21,378 nucleotides of DNA from Actinomycetota bacterium. GTDB lineage: Bacteria > Actinomycetota > Acidimicrobiia > Spongiisociales > ZC4RG35. The DNA is taken from NCBI GenBank assembly GCA_027296205.1, contig JAPUJM010000184.1:1-21378 (forward strand), written 5' to 3'. Of this stretch, positions 1 through 5,753 are shown one piece after another. Each line of letters starts with the position of its first letter. The stretch's first letter is position 1. The notes beneath the pieces are model-generated. The model saw only the letters and a list, made by a program, of their open reading frames with translations, made no database searches and was not told the origin of the DNA. Both the position numbers and the translations under genes were made by a program.

Positions 1-302
1 GAGATGTAGCGGACTTCAGCAAGCGGATACTTATGGCTGATTCCGGCGACAGCGATGTCGATCTGATCGTTGTGGATTTCGATTCGGGCGTCCGTGCCGG
101 TGCGCCCGGTGGGGATAGTTCCGGGGGGCATCCCTCCCACATATTTGACCTTGAATCCGACTCTCGTTTTCAATCGCTCGAAATCGGAGTCGGACAAGCC
201 AAGCTGAGCCTTGTACTGCTCCAATTCGTCGGCTGAGATGGTTCCGCTCTGCCACATGTCGGCGAGTCGCAGCAGTTTTTCCGGGTAATCCTTGTCTTCC
301 AC
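1..302 (-). CDS. SHOCT-like / possible PH-like domain protein, N-terminal part (truncated by window edge)
   Basis: The minus strand reads open from a GTG at 302 to the window edge, giving about 100 residues. The first 30 or so (EKLLRLADMWQSGTISADEL, then EQYKAQLG) look like the short SHOCT helix pair often found at protein termini. After a Gly/Pro/Thr-rich linker (GGMPPGTIPTGRTGTD) comes a stretch, RIEIHNDQIDIAVAGISHKY then PLAEVRYI, that resembles the opening strands of a bacterial PH-like domain. No signal peptide or membrane segment is visible in this part. The start lacks a Shine-Dalgarno, but a TAGATT (-10 type, plus positions 318-313) lies 10 nt upstream, so a near-leaderless transcript is plausible. 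A second in-frame GTG at 380 would add 26 residues. Function is unknown and the domain calls are by eye. The gene is divergent from efp. Confidence 0.6.
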   Translation of the reverse strand, partial: MEDKDYPEKLLRLADMWQSGTISADELEQYKAQLGLSDSDFERLKTRVGFKVKYVGGMPPGTIPTGRTGTDARIEIHNDQIDIAVAGISHKYPLAEVRYI

Positions 303-312
303 CTGGCTGAGG

Positions 313-318
313 AATCTA
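313..318 (-). promoter_or_regulatory. Candidate -10 element for the minus-strand SHOCT-like gene
   Basis: The minus strand reads TAGATT here, matching TAnnnT, 10 nt before the GTG at 302. No recognisable -35 lies at the right distance. With no Shine-Dalgarno before the GTG, this would give a leaderless or very short-leader mRNA, which is common in actinobacteria. Inference from pattern only. Confidence 0.3.
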
Positions 319-511
319 GGCGATACTTCTGTTAGATGAGGCAGACGACCTATTCGGTAGACGGGCTGATGGTGGCACACCGTTTTCTAGGGGTCTGACA
401 TCACAGTAACCAGGCGCTGTTACACGGATCGCCTACGAGGGGTTCGTTCACTTTGCAGCCAAAACTGCAGCCATACGGGCTGTAACTGCCCGATACCAGA
501 CGACAGGAGCC

Positions 512-542
512 TCGACGGCAGCACCGAGAATTGCCTTGTAAT
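512..542 (+). promoter_or_regulatory. Weak candidate promoter for efp-nusB
   Basis: TGTAAT (537-542) matches the -10 consensus at five of six positions. TCGACG (512-517) is a partial -35, but with a long 19-nt spacer. A separate perfect TTGACA at 553-558 has no good -10 at 16-18 nt, so neither candidate is strong. One of them may drive efp, whose ATG is at 626. Confidence 0.25.
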
Positions 543-625
543 CCCTTAGTCTTTGACACTGGTCGACACAGCATGTCATGAGCATGTGAGGTACCGTCCC
601 CGACGCCGAATCCCAGGAAGCGCAC

Positions 626-1183
626 ATGATCAGCACCAACGATCTCAGGCCCGGCATGGCAATGGAACTCGACGACGGGCTCTTCTCGATTGTCGAGTAC
701 CAGCACGTCAAACCCGGAAAGGGGAAAGCCTTCGTCCGGATGAAGCTCAAGAAGCTCGACACGGGTCAAGTCATGGATCGCACATTCAGGGCCGACGAGA
801 ACGTGAAGCAGGCGATCATCGATCGCAGTGAGCACCAGTACCTGTATTCAGACGACCTCGGGTTCCACTTCATGAATCTCTCTGACTACGGACAGATCGT
901 GCTGCCCGCCGAGGATGTCGCCGAAGCTGCCAAGTACCTCGTCGATGGGATGACCGTCAGCCTGAGTATGTACCAGGGCACTGCTATCGGCGTCGACATG
1001 CCGGCGTCAGTCGACCTCGAAGTGACATACGCCGAGCCGGCGGTAAAGGGTGACACCCGGACCGGTGCGACGAAGACGGTAACGCTCGAGACCGGGATCA
1101 CCGTCCAGGTCCCCCTCTTCGTCGAGCAGGGTGAGAGGGTGAAGGTCGACACGAGGAGCGGGGAGTACCTGACACGGGCATGA
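626..1183 (+). CDS. efp: Translation elongation factor P
   Basis: This is a full-length 185-residue EF-P, the tRNA-shaped factor that binds stalled ribosomes between the P and E sites and promotes peptide bond formation at polyproline stretches. The N-terminal KOW-like domain carries the loop VKPGKGKAF with Lys32 at the tip. The two OB domains follow, ending in the typical GERVKVDTRSGEYLTRA. The start is ATG with AGGAAG about 7 nt upstream. The loop is notable: it reads PGKGK, not the PGKGP palindrome described for actinobacterial EF-Ps that work with an unmodified lysine. The stop overlaps the nusB start (ATGA), so the two are probably cotranscribed and translationally coupled, as in many actinobacteria where efp-nusB precede the pyr genes. 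Identification is secure. Confidence 0.97.
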   Translation: MISTNDLRPGMAMELDDGLFSIVEYQHVKPGKGKAFVRMKLKKLDTGQVMDRTFRADENVKQAIIDRSEHQYLYSDDLGFHFMNLSDYGQIVLPAEDVAEAAKYLVDGMTVSLSMYQGTAIGVDMPASVDLEVTYAEPAVKGDTRTGATKTVTLETGITVQVPLFVEQGERVKVDTRSGEYLTRA

Positions 1184-1728
1184 TCAAAGCGTCCGAGTCG
1201 ATCATGATCCCTGCCCGCATATCAGCAAGTGACCTCGCGGATGCGATCGGCAAGGAAGTCAGCGAGGTCCAGGCTGTGCTGGCCTCTCGCCACGAGCCCG
1301 ACGATCCGGGCGACCTACTCGGGGCCGATCTCGCCGTGGCCGCAGCCGGAGTCCTGGGTGTGGAGGTGGTGATCGAGCCCCGAGACCTGGCTCTCGAGCG
1401 TCTCTACGAGCATGAGACCCGCGACGAGTCGGCAGAGTATCCGGAGGGCAGAGCCGGGCGGCTCGTCAAGGGGGTGGTCGAACATCTGGAGGATCTCGAT
1501 GTCCAGATCGAAGCGGTGTCCGAGCACTGGAGTGTCGCCAGGATGCCTCTGATCGATCGCAACATCCTCCGTCTGGGACTCTTCGAACTGCAGAGCGGGC
1601 CAGAGCCTTCGACGGCGGTCATAGTCTCAGAGGCAGTCCGTCTGGCGCAGGTCTATTCCACCGAGAAGTCTGGCTCCTTCGTCAACGGTGTGCTGGCGAC
1701 CCTGGCGAAATCAGTTCGCGACGGATGA
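1180..1728 (+). CDS. nusB: Transcription antitermination factor NusB with an N-terminal IF2_N-like extension
   Basis: NusB pairs with S10 (NusE) on boxA RNA in antitermination complexes on rRNA operons. The C-terminal part is clear: a helix GRLVKGVVEHLEDLD, then DRNILRLGLFEL, then VIVSEAVRLAQVYSTEKSG and FVNGVLATLAK. The protein has 182 residues but the NusB core is only about 115 (from residue 67), against the usual 130-150. Its first helix (PRDLALERLYEHETR) lacks the usual basic RRxAR boxA-contacting start. Residues 11-66 form a separate domain (ISASDLADAIGKEVSEVQAV, then LGADLAVAAAGVLGVEV) that resembles by eye the small helical IF2_N module of initiation factor 2. ATG 1180 overlaps the efp stop; ATG 1204 is an alternative start and still includes the extension. 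Confidence 0.9.
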   Translation: MIKASESIMIPARISASDLADAIGKEVSEVQAVLASRHEPDDPGDLLGADLAVAAAGVLGVEVVIEPRDLALERLYEHETRDESAEYPEGRAGRLVKGVVEHLEDLDVQIEAVSEHWSVARMPLIDRNILRLGLFELQSGPEPSTAVIVSEAVRLAQVYSTEKSGSFVNGVLATLAKSVRDG

Positions 1729-1798
1729 GCCAGCGGGCCGTCGCACCAATGATCCACACCATTTCGTCGGACAGACCACAGGACGGCATCCGGCGAGT

Positions 1799-1804
1799 TA
1801 TGGT
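1799..1804 (+). promoter_or_regulatory. Candidate -10 element of the pyr operon promoter
   Basis: TATGGT matches TAnnnT. Its predicted start near 1811 would place the PyrR hairpin (from 1814) at the very 5' end of the mRNA, which is the main reason to favour it. No matching -35 was found. Confidence 0.35.
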
Positions 1805-1813
1805 CATCTCCGA

Positions 1814-1845
1814 CCTTTAAAGACGGTCCAGCGAGGCCGGAAAGG
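1814..1845 (+). promoter_or_regulatory. PyrR-binding RNA hairpin
   Basis: The sequence GGTCCAGCGAGGCC (1825-1838) fits the PyrR binding-loop pattern (purine-GUC, hexaloop CAGNGA, GGCY). The upper stem is GGUC 1825-1828 with GGCC 1835-1838, including one G-U pair, closing the hexaloop CAGCGA 1829-1834. C1824 can pair with G1839. A purine-rich bulge (AAAGA 1819-1823) separates it from a 5-bp lower stem, CCTTT 1814-1818 with AAAGG 1841-1845. The 3' arm contains the Shine-Dalgarno of the leader ORF starting at 1852, so PyrR binding should block ribosome entry. PyrR acting as a translational repressor of a pyr operon has been reported in mycobacteria; its action here is inferred. Confidence 0.85.
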
Positions 1846-1851
1846 AAAACC

Positions 1852-1890
1852 ATGGGGAACCTATCATGGCGACCTGAGGCTCAGACATGA
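1852..1890 (+). CDS. Putative 12-residue pyr leader peptide
   Basis: An ATG at 1852 opens a 12-codon frame (MGNLSWRPEAQT) ending in TGA at 1888-1890, which overlaps the pyrR ATG at 1887 (ATGA). AAAGGA at 1841-1846, five bases upstream, is a good ribosome site and lies in the 3' arm of the PyrR hairpin. pyrR itself has only a weak site (TGAGG near 1874-1878). The arrangement suggests ribosomes load at the leader ORF and reach pyrR by coupling, so hairpin stabilisation would shut off both. The peptide sequence has no recognisable motif, and its translation is inferred from the layout. Confidence 0.6.
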   Translation: MGNLSWRPEAQT

Positions 1891-2420
1891 CCCGGGTGAT
1901 GACCGGCGAAGACATTCACCGGGCGCTTCGCCGCATCTCCCATGAGATTCTGGAGACTCATCGCGGCGCCGACGAGATAGTGGTCATCGGCGTTCACACA
2001 CGTGGGGTCCACCTTGCTCGGGAACTGGCAGAGACCATCGGGGTTTTCGAGAACTGCATTGTCCCCATCGGCGAGCTTGATATCGGTCTCTATCGCGACG
2101 ACAGGAACTCGCGGGCGGACATCGAGCCCAAAACCACCCACATACCTTCCGGGATAGATGGCCGAAGCGTCGTCATCGTCGATGATGTTCTTTACACCGG
2201 CCGCACCATACGAGCCGCCCTCGACGCACTCACCGATGTTGGCCGGGCAGTGTCGACAGAGTTGGCCGTCCTGGTCGATCGTGGCCATCGGGAGCTGCCG
2301 ATTCGGGCCGACTATGTGGGCAAGAACCTGCCCACGGCAAGAGACGAAACGGTGAGAGTGCGAATTCTCGACCTCGACGGCCAGGAGGGTGTTTGGATCG
2401 AGAGGACCGCCCCGGCTTGA
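1887..2420 (+). CDS. pyrR: Bifunctional pyr operon regulator / uracil phosphoribosyltransferase PyrR
   Basis: PyrR binds pyr mRNA when loaded with uridine nucleotides and represses the operon. Many family members also convert uracil and PRPP to UMP. The 177-residue protein has family-typical length, the N-terminal helix TGEDIHRALRRISHEILE, the signature GELDIGLYRDD (62-72) and the PRPP loop VVIVDDVLYTGRT (95-107). The cognate RNA hairpin lies 42 nt upstream, which supports autoregulation. The ATG overlaps the leader peptide stop, and the gene stop overlaps the likely TTG start of pyrB (TTGA). Identification is secure; whether it keeps the enzymatic activity cannot be told from sequence. Confidence 0.97.
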   Translation: MTRVMTGEDIHRALRRISHEILETHRGADEIVVIGVHTRGVHLARELAETIGVFENCIVPIGELDIGLYRDDRNSRADIEPKTTHIPSGIDGRSVVIVDDVLYTGRTIRAALDALTDVGRAVSTELAVLVDRGHRELPIRADYVGKNLPTARDETVRVRILDLDGQEGVWIERTAPA

Positions 2421-3313
2421 AGGCTCTGACGACGCTGCGTGGTCTGAGCCGACTGGAGCTCATTGAGTTGATCGAGTCTGCGTTGGGGCACGCCCACCAC
2501 GCCGAAAGCCGCGAGGCACCCGGTGATCAGTTGTCCGGTCGAGCGGTGGCAATGATGTTCTTTGAGTCCTCCACACGCACTCGTCTCTCGTTCGAGCTCG
2601 CCACCAACCGTCTCGGAGCCGACCTGATGACATTCGACCCGGACACCGCCTCGACGAAGAAGGGGGAGTCTCTGCGAGACACGGCACTGACGGTGACGGC
2701 AATGGGCGCAGACATCCTGGTGGTCAGGCATTCCGAGGCCGGGGTTCCGGATGCCATCCACGACTGGACCGGGGTGCCAGTGGTGAACGCCGGTGATGGG
2801 GCCAATGAACATCCGACACAAGCACTCCTCGATGCGGTGACGCTTCATCGGCGCTTCGGGTCGCTCGAGGGTCTGCGTATGGGTATTGTCGGCGATATCC
2901 GGCAGAGTCGGGTTGCGGGAAGCCTGTTTCACGCCATGCCGGTTCTCGGTGTCGAATCCATGCTGATCGGCCCCGAGTCCCTTCTTCCCGAACACGAGCC
3001 TGCCGGCTTCGAGATGTCCACCGACCTGGACAGCCATCTCGGTGATTTGGACATTGTGTATCTGCTGAGAGTGCAGCGGGAAAGAGGCACCCGGATCCCC
3101 GACGACTACATCGAGCGGTTTCGGATCGACTCGAAAAGGGCAGCCGCCATGAAACCGGAGGCCGTGGTGATGCACCCGGGTCCAATGAATCGTGACGTCG
3201 AGATAACCGGTGATGTTGCCGATGGCCCCCGCTCGCTGATTCTGAGCCAGGTGGCCAACGGCGTCCCGACCCGGATGGCTGTGCTCGCCGCGCTCAGGGA
3301 TGGGCTCTCATGA
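2417..3313 (+). CDS. pyrB: Aspartate carbamoyltransferase catalytic subunit
   Basis: ATCase joins carbamoyl phosphate and aspartate to N-carbamoylaspartate, the committed step of pyrimidine synthesis. From TTG 2417 the protein has 298 residues. Visible motifs are FFESSTRTRLSFE with the phosphate-binding STRTR at 52-56, KKGESLRDT (Lys82), NAGDGANEHPTQALLD, LLRVQRERG and the aspartate-side HPGPMNR. TTG 2417 is preferred because it overlaps the pyrR stop (TTGA), has AGAGGA 10 nt upstream, and KALTTLRGLSR aligns with the usual N-terminus. TTG 2393, only 3 nt after AGGAGGG, is an alternative adding eight residues. No regulatory subunit PyrI is present. The stop overlaps the pyrC ATG. Confidence 0.96.
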   Translation: MKALTTLRGLSRLELIELIESALGHAHHAESREAPGDQLSGRAVAMMFFESSTRTRLSFELATNRLGADLMTFDPDTASTKKGESLRDTALTVTAMGADILVVRHSEAGVPDAIHDWTGVPVVNAGDGANEHPTQALLDAVTLHRRFGSLEGLRMGIVGDIRQSRVAGSLFHAMPVLGVESMLIGPESLLPEHEPAGFEMSTDLDSHLGDLDIVYLLRVQRERGTRIPDDYIERFRIDSKRAAAMKPEAVVMHPGPMNRDVEITGDVADGPRSLILSQVANGVPTRMAVLAALRDGLS

Positions 3314-4590
3314 TTCTGATCAGGGGTGGCAGCGTGTTCTCGGGGAGCACCTTCTCGAAAGGGCCTTTCGAGGTCAAAGATGTTTTGATCGACGGAGATC
3401 GGATCGCAGCCGTGGGAAGTGTCCATCCCGGCGAGGTCGATGAGGTGGTGGACGCCTCCGGGTGTCTGGTCGGTCCTGGGTTTGTGGATATCCACACCCA
3501 TCTTCGTGAACCGGGCCATACCTGGAAGGAAGACATCGCCTCGGGGTCGGCAGCGGCTGTTGCCGGCGGTTTCACGGCTGTCGTGGCCATGCCGAACACC
3601 GATCCACCGATGGATGAGGCGAAGATTGCTGAAGAGGTGATGCGCCGTGGAGCCGAGGTCGGTCTGATCGAGGTTTCAGCAGCCGGCGCGATGACGCAAG
3701 GCCGTGCCGGTGTGGTTCCCTCCGACATCGAGGGTCTCTACGAGTGCGGGGTGAGGATCTTCACCGACGACGGAGACTCTGTCGACGACGTTGACGTTCT
3801 TCGCTCGGTCATGATGCGGATAGCTGCTCTCCCCGGAGCCATCGTTTCCCAGCATCCTGAGGATGCGGCGATGACCGTCGACGGGCATATGCACGAGGGG
3901 TCGATCGCGGCCCGGTTGGATGTCGGTGGACTTCCGGCCGAAGCGGAAATCGAGGTTGTTGAACGTGACCTCGACCTGGTCCGTGAGACCGGAGCCGGGT
4001 ATCACTGTCAACATGTGTCGGCAGCGGGAACGGTCGAATTGATCCGTCACGCCAAGGCCGAAGGCCTGCCAATAACGGCGGAAGTCACCCCGCACCATCT
4101 CACGTTCGACGACACCGCGCTGGCGGACCTCGATACCGATTTCAAGATGTACCCACCCCTTCGATCGGTTGACGACCGACGGGTGTTGAGGGAGGCACTG
4201 AACGACGGGACGATCGATGTCGTGGCCACCGACCATGCACCCCACACGGCCAAAGAGAAGTCAACCTCGTTCGCGGAGGCGCCACGGGGGGTCATCGGCC
4301 TCGAAACGGCCGCCGCCGTTGTATCCGAGGTCGTCGATAATCCGGCACGCATGTTCCAATCACTGAGTGTCAATCCAGCTTCGATCGCATCCCTCGGAGA
4401 CCAGGGTCGGCCGATCGCTGTTGGCGAGCCGGCGAACATCGTCGTTTTCGATCCACGACACGTATGGACACCTGACAGGTTCGTGTCCCGATCAGCGAAC
4501 AGTCCCTTCAAGGGTCATCGTTTGACGGGGCGCTCGCTGCTCACGGTGCACAAAGGAAGGATCGTTCACAGGCTGGTTGGTGCCGCATGA
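3310..4590 (+). CDS. pyrC: Dihydroorotase, class I
   Basis: This zinc amidohydrolase cyclises N-carbamoylaspartate to dihydroorotate. Its 426 residues are normal for the long class I enzymes. The metal motif DIHTHLREPG gives His62 and His64, NTDPP follows at 96-100, and TDDGD (Asp153) marks the class I type that uses Asp where class II has a carboxylated Lys. TPHHL and ATDHAPH supply later metal and catalytic ligands. The motif usually read as H-x-E-D is SQHPEDAAMT here. ATG 3310 overlaps the pyrB stop and the 3' end overlaps carA (ATGA), so translation is probably coupled through pyrB-pyrC-carA. Confidence 0.97.
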   Translation: MILIRGGSVFSGSTFSKGPFEVKDVLIDGDRIAAVGSVHPGEVDEVVDASGCLVGPGFVDIHTHLREPGHTWKEDIASGSAAAVAGGFTAVVAMPNTDPPMDEAKIAEEVMRRGAEVGLIEVSAAGAMTQGRAGVVPSDIEGLYECGVRIFTDDGDSVDDVDVLRSVMMRIAALPGAIVSQHPEDAAMTVDGHMHEGSIAARLDVGGLPAEAEIEVVERDLDLVRETGAGYHCQHVSAAGTVELIRHAKAEGLPITAEVTPHHLTFDDTALADLDTDFKMYPPLRSVDDRRVLREALNDGTIDVVATDHAPHTAKEKSTSFAEAPRGVIGLETAAAVVSEVVDNPARMFQSLSVNPASIASLGDQGRPIAVGEPANIVVFDPRHVWTPDRFVSRSANSPFKGHRLTGRSLLTVHKGRIVHRLVGAA

Positions 4591-5753
4591 GAGGCAAAGT
4601 GCCGGCACTTCTGGCGACGGCCGACGGAGAGGTGTTCCGGGGGGACTCGGTTGGCGGACCCGGTGTCGTCACCGGAGAAGCCGTTTTCAATACCTCGATG
4701 ACGGGCTACCAGGAGATCTTGACCGACCCCTCATATGCGGGGCAGGTTGTTGTGATGACATATCCCCATATCGGCAACTACGGCGTTGCCGACCTCGATG
4801 CCCAGTCCTCGAGTCCGGCCGTCTCCGGATTCATCATGCGATCCCTCTCGCGAAGGGGATCGAGCTGGAGATCGGAGGGAAGCCTGGCCGACTACCTCCG
4901 ACGTCTTGATGTCGTTGCTATGAGTGAGGTCGACACCCGTCGGCTCGCCAGACACATACGAAGTCGAGGCGCCATGCCGATCGCGATGGGCTCGGACGTG
5001 TCGGAAGCCGAGCTGATCGAGATCGCGGCGGACGCTCCGACCATGGCCGGCCAGGACCTGGCATCCTCGGTCACCACCGGTGAGCTGTACCGGCTCGATG
5101 CTCGAGGCGACACACGGGGTCTTGTAGTGGCCATTGACCTCGGCCTGAAGACGGACATCCTTCGTAACCTGACAGGCCGCGGATTCGAGGTTGTGGTCGT
5201 TCCGGCGGGGACGGACGCCGAGACGATCCTCGAGATGGCGCCCAGCGGGGTCTTCGTTTCCAACGGACCCGGCGACCCGGAGCCCCTGACAGACACCACC
5301 ACGTCTCTGCGAGACCTGCTGGGCAAACGGCCTCTGTTCGGTATCTGCCTCGGTCATCAGGTCCTCGGGCTTGCCGTCGGGGCCTCTACGTTCAAGCTCC
5401 CGTTTGGCCATCATGGGGGCAACCATCCTGTGCGACGCCTGGATGACAACCGTGTCGAGATCACCGCCCAGAATCACGGTTTTGCCGTCGATTTGTGGTC
5501 CTTGAGCGACGAGGACCAACCCGACAGGCAGCAGGGATTGGTCGGACCAAATCTCCTGCCCGAGGTGGTGGAGACACCCTTCGGCCGTTTGCGCCCATCT
5601 CACCAGAATCTCAACGACGGCACGTTGGAGGGGATGGTTCTCGAAGAGATCCCGGCTTTCTCCGTCCAATACCATCCTGAGGGAGCTCCCGGCCCCAGTG
5701 ACGCCCGAGGGTTGTTCGATGACTTCGTCCGATTGATGGAAGAGGCCGGCTGA
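4587..5753 (+). CDS. carA: Carbamoyl-phosphate synthase small (glutaminase) subunit
   Basis: CarA hydrolyses glutamine and channels ammonia to CarB. The N-terminal domain has the typical GEAVFNTSMTGYQEILTDPS. The class I amidotransferase domain has the nucleophile in FGICLGHQVLG and the His-Glu pair in SVQYHPEGAPGP, with AQNHGFAVD between. At 388 residues it is of usual length. Between AQNHGFAVD and NLNDGTLEG there is a hydrophilic stretch (DEDQPDRQQGLVGPNLLPEV) that seems about 15 residues longer than in the actinobacterial CarA sequences I remember. Both ends overlap neighbours: ATGA with pyrC and TGATG with carB. Confidence 0.97.
   Translation: MRGKVPALLATADGEVFRGDSVGGPGVVTGEAVFNTSMTGYQEILTDPSYAGQVVVMTYPHIGNYGVADLDAQSSSPAVSGFIMRSLSRRGSSWRSEGSLADYLRRLDVVAMSEVDTRRLARHIRSRGAMPIAMGSDVSEAELIEIAADAPTMAGQDLASSVTTGELYRLDARGDTRGLVVAIDLGLKTDILRNLTGRGFEVVVVPAGTDAETILEMAPSGVFVSNGPGDPEPLTDTTTSLRDLLGKRPLFGICLGHQVLGLAVGASTFKLPFGHHGGNHPVRRLDDNRVEITAQNHGFAVDLWSLSDEDQPDRQQGLVGPNLLPEVVETPFGRLRPSHQNLNDGTLEGMVLEEIPAFSVQYHPEGAPGPSDARGLFDDFVRLMEEAG

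Larger units (their letters stand above)
303..625. other. Divergent intergenic region upstream of efp, no convincing gene
   Basis: This 323-nt gap separates the minus-strand gene from efp. Open frames here are short or run antisense into efp, and none has a recognisable protein. It contains a 7-bp hairpin with a 5-nt loop (466-484, core CAGCC/GGCTG), preceded by a second copy of GCAGCC at 455-460 that could compete for pairing. It also has a direct repeat GCATGT at 571-576 and 582-587. Two weak promoter-like elements are present: TGTAAT at 537-542 and TTGACA at 553-558. It presumably holds the efp promoter, but I cannot fix the start site. No tRNA-like fold was seen. Confidence 0.5.
1729..1886 (+). 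promoter_or_regulatory. pyr operon leader region
   Basis: This 158-nt gap between nusB and pyrR holds the control region of the pyrimidine operon. A TATGGT at 1799-1804 fits an actinobacterial TAnnnT -10 and would start transcription near 1811, just before the PyrR hairpin at 1814. No good -35 is seen at 16-18 nt. No U-tracted terminator lies between the hairpin and pyrR, so control is more likely translational than by attenuation. Confidence 0.55.

Noticed and set aside
33..236. Plus-strand 67-codon frame at the left edge
   Set aside because: The minus strand in the same region gives coherent domain-like protein that continues to the window edge, so the plus frame is a shadow.
1049..1060. 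GGGTGACACCC palindrome inside efp, similar to those at 8993 and 17420
   Set aside because: It lies in coding sequence. Short GGTG/CACC palindromes are expected by chance in GC-rich DNA, so I do not call a shared operator.
4731..5675. 314-codon minus-strand frame across carA
   Set aside because: Antisense shadow of carA with no recognisable protein features.
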